Notes: generated by a model from the letters alone, not told the origin. Shown: positions 46,074 through 59,800, counted from the stretch's first letter. The stretch: DNA of 64,000 bases from Euptelea pleiosperma (GCA_035048495.1 CM068548.1:11955464-12019463); one strand, 5' to 3'. A program made the numbers and translations.

Positions 46074-46384
46074 TTAAATCTGACATCCTTTGATACTTTA
46101 TTTTGAAAAAGTAATGAAATAATAATTATTTAATCATAACGGCCATTGTAACACGCCGTTATTGACATATAAAACGTAACAGGGTACGACCGAAGAATGA
46201 TAACACCGTTATTAATAGTTTTAACGGCCATTGTTAAAATATTAAAACCTTGATGTTATGGGCTGACCTCCAAGCGGAAAAGTTTTATCTGTTGTAATGC
46301 GACGGCAAAATGCGTGGTCGCTGTAATGAAGACCATATGGTGAAGTGGGGCCACATGCATTAAAATGAGATATTCCTAAAGTGA

Positions 46385-46800
46385 TGTGTGTTGCGAATTT
46401 CACCCAAAGATCAATCGAATATCAAACAATAACCATCAAAACATACAGGAGAAAATCAAGTAGAAAGGCAGTCACATAATCACAAGACAAGCAATTTACG
46501 TGGTTCGGCTGAAACCTATTCCACGGGCGATGATGATCAGTGTTCTTCGCTATAGAAATCGCTGAGTACAATTTTTCTTTTTCTCCCAATTCTCTTTCAG
46601 CCGCCCAATACAATATATATCCCAAAAAATAAATTAGAAACGTATTCGTGTTTTTAAAACGCAATCTAAGAAATACCCAAAATTTTTTTTGTCCCGCTAG
46701 ACCCGTGGGTGCCAGCTAGACCTGTGGGTGCCTGACACGACAAAAGTACTTCCCTATAGACTAGTATTGTGCGGCTGAATTCAAACCAAACTCCTAACAA
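46385..46800. mobile_element. Possible LTR-retrotransposon end
   Basis: AATTTACGTGGTTCGGCTGA followed by ATTCCACGGGCGATGATGAT resembles sequences common near plant copia LTRs, as does AACTCCTAACAATTCTCC near 46790. No paired LTR was found. Confidence 0.35.
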
Positions 46801-47116
46801 TTCTCCATTCAAGCCCCATCTACAATATGGACCCCACTCAACGTGTGGTCTTGCTTACTGTGACCTCCCCTTTGCAGTCGCAGTGCGACAGCCAAAAGTT
46901 ATCTCCCTCCCAGCTGCCTAAGTGCTCAGCAACACCATACGACATGGACAACTAACAATAGACAAAGGAAGTCACTAGGAACTTTAACAGTTTTCAAAAG
47001 AGGCGGCTTTCCAAAGGTACCATGGAAGTCACAAACAACTAGTACCAAGCTCATCAAATCCACTTAGCTTCCTTCCCTCAGCTTTCTTTTCTCCTTAGAA
47101 CTACTGGTGCATCACC

Positions 47117-49807
47117 ATGGATTTCATCACCCCTATCATCAATATTGTTTGCAGCTTATTTGATCCAGTAGCTAAAAAGATCAGTTATCTAGTAAATTTG
47201 GAACAAAGGGTTCATTCTCTCACTACTGTACTGGAGGAATTGAAGGACACAAGGGACGGTGTGAAGCGAAGGGTCGATGCAGCTGAATTAAAGCTATTAA
47301 CATGTACAAACCAAGTCAAAGGGTGGCTACAAAAGGTAGAATCTATTGAAGGTGAAGTGGATTCAATCGTTGAGGATCTCGGACAACGAAGGAGACACTT
47401 TGGGTGCTGTTTGGATTGTCGTTCCAGCTACAAGCTCAGTAAGAGAGTTGTAAAAAAGATGAGGGATGTACGTGAATTAATGAGGAAAGGCATTTTTGAT
47501 ATCGTGGCTGATGGATCACTTCCTGTCCCAGTTGAAGAGATGCCTAGCAGATCAACTGTGGGTATCGACATAATGTTAGAGAATGTTTGGAGATATCTTG
47601 GAGAAGATGCAGTAGGAATTGTTGGAATATATGGCATGGGTGGTGTAGGGAAGACAACCCTCTTGAGGAAAATCAATAATGAGCTCCTCACAGGATCACA
47701 TGACTTTGATGTGGTGATCTGGGTTGTTGTGTCTAAAGATTTCTTCATGGAGAGGATCCAAAAGGCTGTTGGAGAGAGGTTAGGCTTGGTCTGGGAAGAG
47801 AGCGAAGCCCAAGATGAGAGAGCGAAGGACATATTCAAAGTCCTGAGCAAGAAAAAGTTTATGCTATTGTTAGATGATATTTGGGAAAGAGTGGATCTTG
47901 ACAAGATCGGAATTCCTCTTCCCAGCAAGAAAAACAAGTGCAAGGTGATTTTTACAACTCGCGCTATGTCTGTATGTAGCAGCATGGATGCTCAGAGGAA
48001 GCTAAAAGTAGAATGCTTGAAAAAGGAGGAAGCATGGCAACTCTTTCGAGAGAAGGTCGGCAAAGAGGAGGCATTAGATTCTGACTCTATAAAACCTCTT
48101 GCTAAGATCATCGTCAAAAAATGTGGTGGCCTACCACTCGCTCTCATCACTATTGGCAGGGCTATGGCCAACAAGGAGACCGTCGAGGAGTGGAAGGATG
48201 CAATACGAGTACTCAACAAATCGCCGTCAGAACTTCAAGGTATGGAAAAAGATGTCTTCACTCTCTTAAAATTCAGCTATGACAATCTACAAGATGACAC
48301 ATTACGATCATGTTTCTTGTATTGTTCCTTATTCCCCGAAGACTTTTCCATTGCAAAAGAACAGCTCATAGAGTATTGGATTGGGGAAGGATTTTTAGAT
48401 GGATTCGATGATAGCGATGTTCATTACAAGGGACATGCTATCATTGGAACTCTAAAGGTTGCATGTTTGTTGGAAACTGGTGAGGAAGAAACACAAGTAA
48501 AGATGCATGATGTGATCCGTGGCTTGGCCTTATGGATAGCAACTGAATGTGGGAAGAACGAGAACAAATTCTTAATAGAGTCGAGTGTCGGATTGACTGA
48601 AGCGCCTAGCGAGGAGAAATGGAAAGAAGCAGAGAGAATTTCATTAATGGATAATGAAATTAATGTACTAACCAAAATACCTGTTTGCAGCAAACTACTG
48701 ACCTTGATGCTCCAATGGAATAGTGGTTTGAGCAAAATCCCAAATGGGTTTTTTCAATTCATGCCTGTTCTTAGAGTCTTGGATCTCTCATTCAGTAGTC
48801 TCAAAGAGCTTCCAGTGGGTATCGGTACATTAGTTGAGTTGCGTCATCTCGATTTATCTGGGACGAAAATAACTACATTGCCTAAAGAGGTTGGATGTTT
48901 GGAAAAGCTGAGGCATTTGGATTTACAACGTACACATTCTCTTAGAAGAGTCCCATGTGAGGCGATATCCACACTTGCTCGATTGCAGGTGTTGAATCTC
49001 TACTACAGCTATGCAAATTGGGAAGTGAAAGATTGTGGGGATAAGGATGGTGTTTGTATTGCAGACTTGGAACTTTTGAGCCACCTAACGTCTCTTGGGA
49101 TCACAATAGCTAAAGTTGACACCCTCTTTAAGCTTTCATGCTTGAAAAGTTTACCAAAATATGTACAGTATCTGTACATCAAAGAGTGTGAAGGTTTACC
49201 TCATTTTCAGCTAACGTCGACTTCTGGGAACGCTGAGAGGCTACGAAGGCTTAGTATCAACAACTGTTATGAGTTGGAGGAGCTGGTAATTGGCCTGGAA
49301 GCTGGGGAGAATTGGCTTCCAAGCCTAGAGATCCTCTCCTTGCATGGCCTACCTAACTTAACCACCATATGGAGGAGACCAGTGACTCGTGGATGCCTTC
49401 AAAACCTTCGCTGCATAAACATATGGCATTGCCAGAAGTTGAAGAACGTTACATGGGTTCTACAGCTCCGACGCCTTGAAGTAATGTATATATTTTACTG
49501 CAAGGAGATTGAAGAATTAATAAGCGGAGACGAAGAAGAGGGGGATTCGATTGCGTTCCCAAAGCTCAGAACTCTATCTATTCGAGACCTACCAGAATTA
49601 AGGAGTATCTATCGGCATGAGTTGGCTTTTCCTTCTTTGGAGAGAATTGCAGTGATTCAGTGCCCGAGGTTGAAGAAGCTTCCGCTCAAAGTCCACAGCT
49701 ACAAGGCACTACCGACGATTTATGGTGCGACGGAATGGTGGGAAGAGTTGGAGTGGGAAAAAGATGATATCAAGTCTGCTTTTGTTCCCTACTTCACTGC
49801 AGTTTAA
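47117..49807 (+). CDS. CC-NBS-LRR immune receptor (RPS5-like), single exon, 896 aa
   Basis: An intracellular sensor of pathogen effectors that triggers defence when its nucleotide-binding switch is activated. The N-terminal coiled-coil region (about 1-150) carries VKGWLQKVESIEGEVD and the CCLDCRSSYKLSKRV block of RPS5/RPS2-type CNLs. The NB-ARC has P-loop GMGGVGKTT (173-181), kinase-2 LLLDDIW (250-256), RNBS-B CKVIFTTR (275-282), GLPL (338-341), RNBS-D CFLYCSLFPED (from 399) and MHD (463-465), all intact. The LRRs start near 520 and run to the terminal WWEELEWEKDDIKSAF block usual in this clade. There is one uninterrupted exon, as is common for the group. An AATAAA lies at 49866. No integrated decoy domain is visible. 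It has the complete motif set, so it is likely functional, but its ligand is unknown. Confidence 0.96.
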   Translation: MDFITPIINIVCSLFDPVAKKISYLVNLEQRVHSLTTVLEELKDTRDGVKRRVDAAELKLLTCTNQVKGWLQKVESIEGEVDSIVEDLGQRRRHFGCCLDCRSSYKLSKRVVKKMRDVRELMRKGIFDIVADGSLPVPVEEMPSRSTVGIDIMLENVWRYLGEDAVGIVGIYGMGGVGKTTLLRKINNELLTGSHDFDVVIWVVVSKDFFMERIQKAVGERLGLVWEESEAQDERAKDIFKVLSKKKFMLLLDDIWERVDLDKIGIPLPSKKNKCKVIFTTRAMSVCSSMDAQRKLKVECLKKEEAWQLFREKVGKEEALDSDSIKPLAKIIVKKCGGLPLALITIGRAMANKETVEEWKDAIRVLNKSPSELQGMEKDVFTLLKFSYDNLQDDTLRSCFLYCSLFPEDFSIAKEQLIEYWIGEGFLDGFDDSDVHYKGHAIIGTLKVACLLETGEEETQVKMHDVIRGLALWIATECGKNENKFLIESSVGLTEAPSEEKWKEAERISLMDNEINVLTKIPVCSKLLTLMLQWNSGLSKIPNGFFQFMPVLRVLDLSFSSLKELPVGIGTLVELRHLDLSGTKITTLPKEVGCLEKLRHLDLQRTHSLRRVPCEAISTLARLQVLNLYYSYANWEVKDCGDKDGVCIADLELLSHLTSLGITIAKVDTLFKLSCLKSLPKYVQYLYIKECEGLPHFQLTSTSGNAERLRRLSINNCYELEELVIGLEAGENWLPSLEILSLHGLPNLTTIWRRPVTRGCLQNLRCINIWHCQKLKNVTWVLQLRRLEVMYIFYCKEIEELISGDEEEGDSIAFPKLRTLSIRDLPELRSIYRHELAFPSLERIAVIQCPRLKKLPLKVHSYKALPTIYGATEWWEELEWEKDDIKSAFVPYFTAV

Positions 49808-50829
49808 TGGAGTTTTCATTTGTCATTTGATGTATCCTAGCTATTATCTCTGCTTATAATGTGTAAATAAAAACCCAGCATTGATAATGTATGTAAATGA
49901 CGATGTTTTTGAAAGAGCGCAAAATCGATCAAAACAGCCTTTTTTTTCCCTTCTTATAAACATGAAAAGATTATGAAAGATTTAAAAAAAAACTACTTTG
50001 ATAAACTATTTTTGAAACACTTAATTCCACCATCATGATCCCATCCCAGATTGGGTTTGATCCAAAATTCACATATTGATGATCCTTTTTAAGTTGATTA
50101 GAACAGTGGCTGTGGTTCAGACCTGATTGACGGTCCATTCTAAAGATCGACTCTTTAATAAAAAAGTGGGACAGATAGGGTACACGCATCCAACTGATAG
50201 CATTGTTTTGAGAGGAAATCTGGTGTGCCCATCAAGTAGACCTGAGGGACACTCTTACCAGTAATCCACTAGTACACATGGCACACATGCGGGGTCAACC
50301 CATTATCCCATGAATCCCACCACGGAGAATAACAAAACAAACTGTTAGTGTATTTTTTCCTAAGTGTGCTTAAAAATGTGAGAGATCAAAAGGTTACAAT
50401 CATGTGATCATGAACTTTGGTGTGCGAGATCTTCTAGGTTTTTAGGTGAGACCAGTCAAATGAGGGGTCCCCCAGCACATGCACCATGTGTTCCAGAATC
50501 CTATTGGTAGGCCATCCTTAGAATCTATCAGACAATTCTCTCTTTCTATTAAATTGATAGCTCGATCCATAATTTCATAGAGAAGAGTAACGACAGCCGC
50601 TGGTCATTATTCAAAGACCATAACATTTTGAGTACAGAAATAGCAACAAATAGAATTTCTTTTCCCAGAATACAGCAATCAGATATGATTGCTTGTACTG
50701 TTATTCCAATACAGGGCCTCCTAGTTTGAAGGGCAATAAATATGGTAAGAAGCTCAAAAACATTCATCTTACAAAAATATGATTCATTCTGTAAAGTAAT
50801 CAAGAAAGAAAGGCCCAAGAAATAACTTA
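49808..50829. other. 3' regions of two convergent genes, no gene
   Basis: This lies between the stop of the CNL (+) and the stop of the methyltransferase (-). A polyadenylation-like AATAAA lies at 49866. No other feature is recognised. Confidence 0.6.
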
Positions 50830-53800
50830 CTAGATATGGAAGTACAAGATATTCAATGCTGTATTTTGAAAATCTCCCTCATAACTAGTTTTTGAGAACC
50901 AAGTGCTGATGATGCTTTGAGATGGATCGGTCGGCATTACCACAGGCCATCTATCGATAAGCTTGAAACCAAATTGTGATGCAGCCAAAAGTATAGACAT
51001 TTCATCCACTTGGCGCAGAACATGACAAAGAATCAGAGCCGGTTTTGAGTTCCACATAACACCTTCATTAGAAGAAATCAACTCCTTTGCAGTTGCAAAC
51101 AAGGGGTGGATTGCTTCAGGGACATATGTCACATCTGTGCCTATGACGACTTCAAAACCGTTGTGATTCAGTTCCTTGATGGCCTCCATGTGATCTCTAT
51201 TTCCCCACTCCAATCTCTTTGTAACCAGTTTGCTGAGGATGGGTTGTTTGAGATTCGAGGTAACATTCTGGTTTAGCAGGTCAAGTGCTTTCGTATCTCC
51301 ATCGGTAGCAACCACGAGGTCTGCAGATCTAGCTGCAACCATTGAGCAGATACCCGCGCAGCCACAACCCAACTCAAGCACCCTTTTCCCTGCAACAATA
51401 GAAGGATTTCCTGCTAGTACTGCAGACATAAGACGAGCCGATTCCCACAGCATCAAGCCTGTTGACTTGCAGGTGTGTTGGTATTCTCTGGGATGTCCTT
51501 TTATCCTGAAGCTGCACTCTCCCAGGTCAATCTCGATGATCTAATTGAATCCACATAGACAAAATTAAAAAGTTGTATTATCTTAGAAGAAAGGCAAAGG
51601 CAAAGACAAATACAGGTGTTAGCATTCGTCTAAGATGTGAACCTCCAGAAAGTTACTTGCTTTCAGAACAAAAAGAAATGGAGAAACAAAATGAATACAA
51701 GCTTACTAACTAAACAAAAAAAGATAGATAGAAGACAGAAAAATGAATATAAGCAACAAGTCGACTACATTGGATTACTCTAAAGAACCATTGGATCATG
51801 GATGCAACACTTGTTTCACATCTTATTTGTTCTTTATTTCTAGTATTTGCGAAAATTAATCAAATCTACAATATAAGCAACCTGTTCCAGCTACGTGAAA
51901 TTCAATTGGTACTAGCTGGGAAGAATTGGCTCTAGAAATATGTCTAAACAATTGAAAGAAGAAGCGGAAGAGGAGGTCAAAACAGGAATACAGGAGCACA
52001 ATTTAAAGCCTTACCTCATCAATGGATGGTGAAATACCAAACATTTCAAGAGCAATGCTCTCAGACATGTCAACTTCAAAACCGTTCGTAGATTTCTTCA
52101 AAATGTTACTATTGTTGAGCTTAGGCTCATTAATCTCTTGACCAAGGATATCCGCTTTGTTTCCACATTTCGACATACAAGAAGTATTTATACCATCTGA
52201 GAACCGGAATACAGCCTGGATCCAACGCCTGAAATTACAGACAACACTCAGAACTGCAGCAGGGAAAAAATCTCCATTCAAAAACAGAAATGCAAACAGA
52301 ATCATACATAACAAAGAAGATAAATTAGCTTTAAAAGGTCCAGACTGGTCATAATGAATGCTCAATATGTGGTACTTAATGATTTGAACCACCAAATAAG
52401 CAAATAAAAGGGAGGAACCAAAATTTCAGTTAGTAATCAAATAAATAATAAATAAATAGGAGTGCCTCCACCAGTCCAAAGAAGAAGTATTGAACCTTAC
52501 TTTATATAAACTAATGAGAGATCATCTTTGTTAATTGTCATGCATGTCTTCATGTAATGGTATGAAGATGGATTGGAGTGAGTTTGCCTCATTGCTACAA
52601 TACTAAAGGGGTATCAAGTATCCTTGTGGGGACTAGGATGAGTTCAACATGTAACACTGACTTAACCGATTCACAAGTGTAACAGCCAAGTGACCTAGCG
52701 GTTTACCTAATTCATGAGCGAGTGGAGTGGTAAAAATTATTCCAAAGCTTCTTTTCTACCTTTTTTTTCCCAACAGCTTGCTTCCTCAGGGGATTGAGAC
52801 TTCTTTTGTAACTTTTGCGAAAAAACACGAATCTACGTTGAAGTGGATGAATTGAAGCATAGATAAGCCGTATCATGAAATTTCAGATCTAATTCATCTA
52901 AGACAATATCTTCAAGGTCTTTTCTCTAATTGATTTACAATACTAAAGGGGTATCAAGTATCCTTGCGGGGACTAGGATGAGCTCAACATGTAACACAGA
53001 CTTAACTGATTCACAAGTGTAACAGCCAAGTGTCCTAGTAGTTACCTAATTCACGTGCGAGTGGAGTGATTAAAATTATTCCAAAGCTTATTTTCTACCT
53101 ATTTTTCCCAACAGCTTGCTTCCTCAGGGGATTATGGGACTTCTTTTGTAACTTTTGTGAAAAAGCACAAATCACGTTGAAGTGGATGAATTGAAGCATA
53201 GATCAGCCGTATCATGAAATTTCAGATCTAATTCATCTAAGACAAGATCTTCAAGTTCTTTTCACTAACTGATTTACTTACTAAAAATGTTATTACTGAT
53301 TTCAGATAGCCAATGGGTGGATTTGTGGGTCCGCTAGAAGTTAATTACCAAGAAAAAGATTTGAAATGGTATTTCTTATCACCTCTGGTGAGATTTTCAA
53401 TTCAGTCAGGTCTGATTGTTATGACATAAGTTTATGTCAATTCTAATTAATAAATAGTATCCAATTCGGCTGCTTTCTCACAGGTTGTTTGGAGATGTCC
53501 TGGTTGCTAGAGTCACAACCTATACATTTAACACTATCCATAATAGAAAATGTACATTGATCATACCGATTCATCACTAATTCCCGCGACCGATTCTCCA
53601 CTTGTTTGCAGCACAAGCCAAGTTCTTCAGCATCAAATCCACTTCCTTTGAACAAACTAGTCAAGAACTCTTCAGAAAAATAAAAAGCACGCTGAAAACA
53701 TAAAAGAGGTACATAAAAAAGCTGCAAATTAACAATCATAATTTCATTATGACAAAGTTATCACCATGCTACCAAAACTTACAGTACCATCACCCCTGAC

Positions 53801-56800
53801 ATAAAAGTTCTCACTGATCTTTTGATCCTTGCAAGTGAATCTTTCCTGAAATTTGGTATCAAGACAAATAAGTTAATGAACAAAAGTGAAGTGAAAAAAT
53901 AGCCCATCTAGATTACATAGAGAGAAAAAAATGCTTTGCATTAATAGGAACCCCATCTGATTCCTATGAAAATGAAAACATTACTGGCCTACAGATAAAA
54001 AGGGGCTTCATTTGTACAGGCCTATGAGCAATGTTGGAATGATCCACCACTGCTCTATCTGGAGAAAACGTTTCGCATTGTGTTTTGGATTAGGAGACTC
54101 TATTCTTATTTTCATAAGTTCTGAGGGCATTATTTCCATTTGATATTTTGTTGAGGTCAGTATTATTAAAATCCTACGATTCAAATCAAATCTTCACCCA
54201 AACGATTTGACTCTTATGCCTGAATCCCTCTAGATAAAAACCCTACGATTTATCTGTGAATCTTACGATTCTTTCAAATCTTATGATTTGAATAAAAACA
54301 TGGGTCACATTTTCAGGTTAGAATAATGAATCTTATGTTTGTACTTTTTGTCTTTATAAGATGTTAAATACTACAAAAAAGAAAATCAGTGGGTACTTTC
54401 ACTAATTAAACAAATTTATTACATATTTCTTGCTATGTCTTTTTCCTCCCAGACATGAGATCATTTTAACATAGTTCCACCATCAACCATGAGTCATTTC
54501 TTAATTTTTGACTTTTATTTTCCCCTTTAATATTTCTACTTCAAAGATTAAAAAGGAAGGTAATAAAGTCCTTAACAAAGAACTCCTAAGGGGTTCGGTT
54601 GAGGGACAAGAAAACTAAAATTTTTGCACAAGTATTTTAAAAATAAGGGGATCAGTCTATGTTCTCTATCTCTGCTCTTTTTCGTAGTATTAAGTTAATT
54701 ACACTTTCAAGTAAGAAGCATAAACTTAATATTCTATAATAAGCAATTCTTAGTATACAATTATTATAGGAAACAGTTTTATGGTAGCATTTTCCGCATG
54801 AAAGACCACCTAACACAGATGAAAAGAAATGCATGTCCATGAATACAATTTAAAAGATTAAGTATTGAGACTATTGATGAGAAATGGAAACTTGTTTAAT
54901 TTGATAATTAATTGACGATACATGGTTTTGTTAAGACCCAAACCAATACTCCAAAAGCACCTTGGTGATAGTGGAGCGGAAAGCTAAGGTCTTAACCTAG
55001 GATCATAACATTCCACCACCCTTCAAAGCCGACTTCCACGGCGGCCCACTCTAAGGTGGCTTTCACTCTGGTACCCCTATTTTCTCACTTTTTTGTGAGT
55101 GGGCCCCCGGCATTTTTTCCGATACCCCTAGTTTCTCATTCTTTGAGTGAGCCCCCAAGTAGCCCTTTCCCTAGGTTGCCCCTTTCGAGACTGATCACAG
55201 TAAGCTACTAAGGCGGGCCCTCCATATCCCATATTATGGTGAACTCATTTTTTTTTTATTTAACCTCCACAACCCATCTTATGGCGGGCCCTTCGTATCC
55301 CATACTACGACAAGCCCATGATTTTTTTTTTTTTTTTAACCATAGTTGCCTCTCCCGTGACTTGAACCTTGGAGGTGGGGTTGGCTCTGATACCAAATGT
55401 TAAGACCCAAACCAATACTCCAAAAGCACCTTGGTGATAGTGGAGCGGAAAGCTAAGGTCTTAACCTAGGATCGTAACAGGTTTTGACATTTCTTTTTGT
55501 GAAAAGATCTTTTATTTGTACAATTATAAGTTTAGATATCTGTCCCTAGTGGATATCAAGATTACCGGGTAAAATATTTTGTCATTATCTGTCAATGTGT
55601 GTACAAAGCTTTGTCATTATACGATGGGCTATGGAGTAGTTAGGCATATTATATATTCCTTTTAATTTTTTGAATATTATTTCATATTTTTTTTAACTTA
55701 TAAAGAAAAATATCTATGAATCCTACTCCTTACAAATTTACAATCCGATTCGATTATGACAACATTGGTTGAGGTTTTATACATTTGTTGATCCCAAAAG
55801 GAGACACGTTGGTTGAGGGCAGACCTGTTCCCTCCAAGTATATGTAAATGTTTTTATATATATATATGCCCTTACAACATTTATTATGATAAGTACTCTT
55901 ACAATCAGTACCAAACTTAATGTAGTATTCTTTCTTTTTTTGATAAGTTGGAAATGATATCAAAGAAGGGGAAACCCCACAAAATACAACCTAAGGGAAT
56001 CTCAAGAAAATAGTCCCACCCAAAGCACTAAACCAAGGACCAACACAAGAGTCAAACACGAGAGGACCTTGCTAAAAGCTCCTCCCATCTGAAAATAAAA
56101 TCTTCGAAGAGACAACCCCTAAACTCTGGGGAAACCGGTGACCAAAAGAACATGTGAGCTTTAACCCTAAGGACAACTCTGGGAATGTCTTCCTCTTTTC
56201 CTTCAAAGATCCTGGAGTTCCTCTCTTTCCAGGTAGCCCACCACAAAGCAAAAGGAAGGATCCGCCAAAGATAATTCCCTCTTCCTCTGAACACATCTTG
56301 AGATTCCCAGATAGCCCACCACACACCAAACATAATGTAGTATTACCATACAAATATCTATGCAGTCAGAGTTCAGTCATTAACCATTACATCTCAAGGA
56401 AGGTGGACTATCTGTTATTTCTATAAAACTAACATCTCTAACGCATTGGCACTTGGCAGCAGTTAATAAAAGAAAATTGGCATATGGTAAGTTTTTCTTC
56501 CTTGCTTTAACAACTTAAATCCACTGCTAGAATCTGAATTCAACCCATAAATGATAATCCTTTAATAGGTAGATCCAAACAAGATTCAAGTTTCTATCAG
56601 CAAGGAAGATAATCATTTAAGCCATTACAACACAGATATCTCAGATTTATTCTCCCTTAGATGGTAAAGTCACATATAAATAGTAAGCAGATAAAAAATT
56701 ACAACAACAGACCAACCTGAGCAAGGTCACCAATGGCATAATCACGGAGGAGCACAAGACCATTTGGCTAGAATAAAAAATAAGAAGAGTGTCATCACAA

Positions 56801-59800
56801 TTTAACAGTATGCATAAGGGACTAATCTGCAAATTGTGAGCTTAAAATTTTTTGTAGCAGCAACCATAATCATCTTACTTTAAGAACTTTTCTGATATTC
56901 TGCAATACTAGAGGCATCTTTTCTGGAGCCACTGCAGATAACACAAAAATCTGCTTAAAATGTCAGATGGTTGACTAAATAACATCAGCAACAGCAAAAG
57001 AAAGCAGATCCAAACACAACAAAATGCTCAATAGAACATCCAAGAAGGAAAAATAGTCATCCAACAAAGAGTCTGCAATTCTTCGTGAACAGCAAATATG
57101 CAAACTGTATAAAGCAGAAGTTTTGTTCAAATACCATGGTTACAATATCAACTGAAGATGGTGAAATCTGCTTGCTCAGGTCATCCACAGTGAGATCACA
57201 AACGAATGCATTAATCCGGTCCTCTGTGAAGTCTTTGTGGGACTGCTATAAGCAAAATGAAACAATTTACTGATTCATATTGTTGAACACATATATGAAT
57301 GAAAGATAGTTAACAAAGATTATGCAATAAAGATAGAGTAGCATATTGTTTCTGGATGTACCTATACAAGACAGATACACACACAAGCTTGTGCATATGC
57401 ACAAGCCTGGGGACATGTATAACAAGTGTTTTTAACATATTTTCATCGATACCTGCACCAAACACTCATCTCTGCACAATTTCTCTGAGCATATTTTAAG
57501 TCAGAAGATCAGTTTGTCAATGCCATCACAACAGTTATTGCCCCACTTCTCTTGCAAGAACCAAATCATTAATCCCTAGCGTGGAGACTTCATATCATAT
57601 CACACTATCTGGTAGGCAAAGTAGCATTTACGACTTCTCTTATGGTTATGGATGCAAACGTAGAAGAAGAAGGTTAGTTCTTCCATGGAGCAGACACTCC
57701 AGATTTGACGGGCAAAGGGAATTTTCTTGGATTACTTTCGTTATCAATAAAAAATGTACTTGTAATAATAATTAAAAAAAAGTACATCTAGTTTAGCTGA
57801 TTTAATCCATATGACCTATGCAACATCGGGCTTGTGCACTTAAGCTTTTTCCATCTTTTCTCATGCACCATAATCAGTATGTTTTATTTGTCATTCGTCC
57901 ATGTTTTGGAGCCCTTTCCTAGCTTCTAAGTACATACCATGTGATGTTTTTTTTAAACTAAAACCCTGCCTTGCACCTCAACACAACAATATGAATAAAC
58001 AATAAGATGATCGAGTTGCAAAGGTGATTGCACAACACTCGAAGCCTTTATTTTGAGGAGACTTGCAGCAAGAGATGAGTTCAAACACATACCAATCATG
58101 CATCAAATTGAATCAAAGTCCACGTAGGAAAAACCTCATAACTAGCAATCTGTGTTGCATGGACACTTCCAAGTTCCAAACAGCGGATGTATAGCGTGTC
58201 CATAAGTTCGGACACTTCGATATTTGAATAATTAAAATATTCAAATAAAAATGAGATAATTAATAGATTTTTCCTATATTAAGATTTCTTTATCTTAGGG
58301 ATTGTAGAGAGAGAAAAAGATAAAATTTTGTTTCTAACTTCCTATAAATAACTCCCCCACTTCTAATAAATAAGGAAAAATCTATTAATTATAGGATGGA
58401 CCTATTTGACTAATTAAAATATTCAGCCGAGTCCTCAAATCCTATTTTTTGGGGTTTAACGAGTCCGACACAGGTGTCTGCATCCATGCAACACAGCTAG
58501 TAATTCATTCATTAACAAATTCTATTACAAATCAACCAATTTTTACAGAAAATTTCATGATATCATACATATCAAAAACGATATCACGTCCCTAGATGTA
58601 CATGTAAGATTTCAAACTTAAATAGAGCAATAAAACAATTCCATCAGCTAATATATGAAAATATTTCTAAATGTTTCCCATCATATTACTATCACCAATG
58701 TTCGGGCCGAGATAGAAGAAGTCGAACCTTAACCAAGTCAACAGCACGAGGCGAGAAATCACACGCATGAACATAGATATCCGGGTAAGTTGCAACCAAA
58801 GGAAAGATAGTGTTTCCAGCACCACAGCCAACCTAGGAGTTGCAAAGAGAGAGAGAGACATCAACAATCACATGCATTAACTGTTTCGCAAACCAATCAA
58901 GATCTTCATTGAGTTGTCGACAATCGACATCGAATGTAACCTAAATGGCCAAGAAAATGTTACGATCCTAGGTTAAGACCTTAGCTTTCCGCTCCACCGT
59001 CACCAAGGTGCTTTTGGAGTATTGGTTTGGGTCTTAACATTTGGTATAAGAGCCAACCCCACCTCCAGGGTTCGAGTCAAAAAAAACGAGCTCACCATAG
59101 TATGGGATATGGAGGGGCTGCCATAGTGGCCTACTGTGATCAGTCTTGGAAGGAGCGACCTAGGGAAAGGGCTACCTGGGGGCTCGCTCAAAGAATGAGA
59201 AAAAATAGGGGCACCGAAGTGAAAGCCACCCCAGACGTCGGCCTTGAAGGGTGGTGGAATGTTACGATCCTAGGTTAAGACTTAAGCTTTCCGCTCCACT
59301 ATCACCAAGGTGCTTTTGGAGTATTGGTTTGGGTCTTAACAGAAAATCATCAACTTGGACATATAAAAATCAATTTAGGGGCAATGGGGGGTCTGAAATG
59401 AATTGATTGATTTTACCTCCAAAAGGACTTTTTGCTCCGATCCCTGAAAACCCAAAACGTGTAGTGAGCATTTAGAACTAAAAAACCAGTAAGGAGAAAT
59501 AAAAATCTGAGCTTCATAAACTTACATGGAAATAAGAACCCCATTCCTTGTCTAAGTAGTGACGATCCTTGAAGAACTGAAGGTGAAGAAAAACCAAATT
59601 TTTAATCGTTATTTATTTATTATGAGTAGAAGTAGAAATAGATGGGAAGGAACTGACTCTGTCTTGATGTCGCTTGTAGAAGACATCCCAATACTTCTTG
59701 GCGTCTCTCTCATACTTCTCTGCCACCAACAGAGAGAAAATAATAAGACAGAGAGAAAAATAATAAGAGAGAGAGAGAGAGAAAGAGAGAGAGGTTTGGT

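Noticed and set aside
47428..47985. Long minus-strand frame of 185 codons
   Set aside because: It lies antisense within the CNL coding exon. Its openness is explained by the codon use of the real gene on the other strand.
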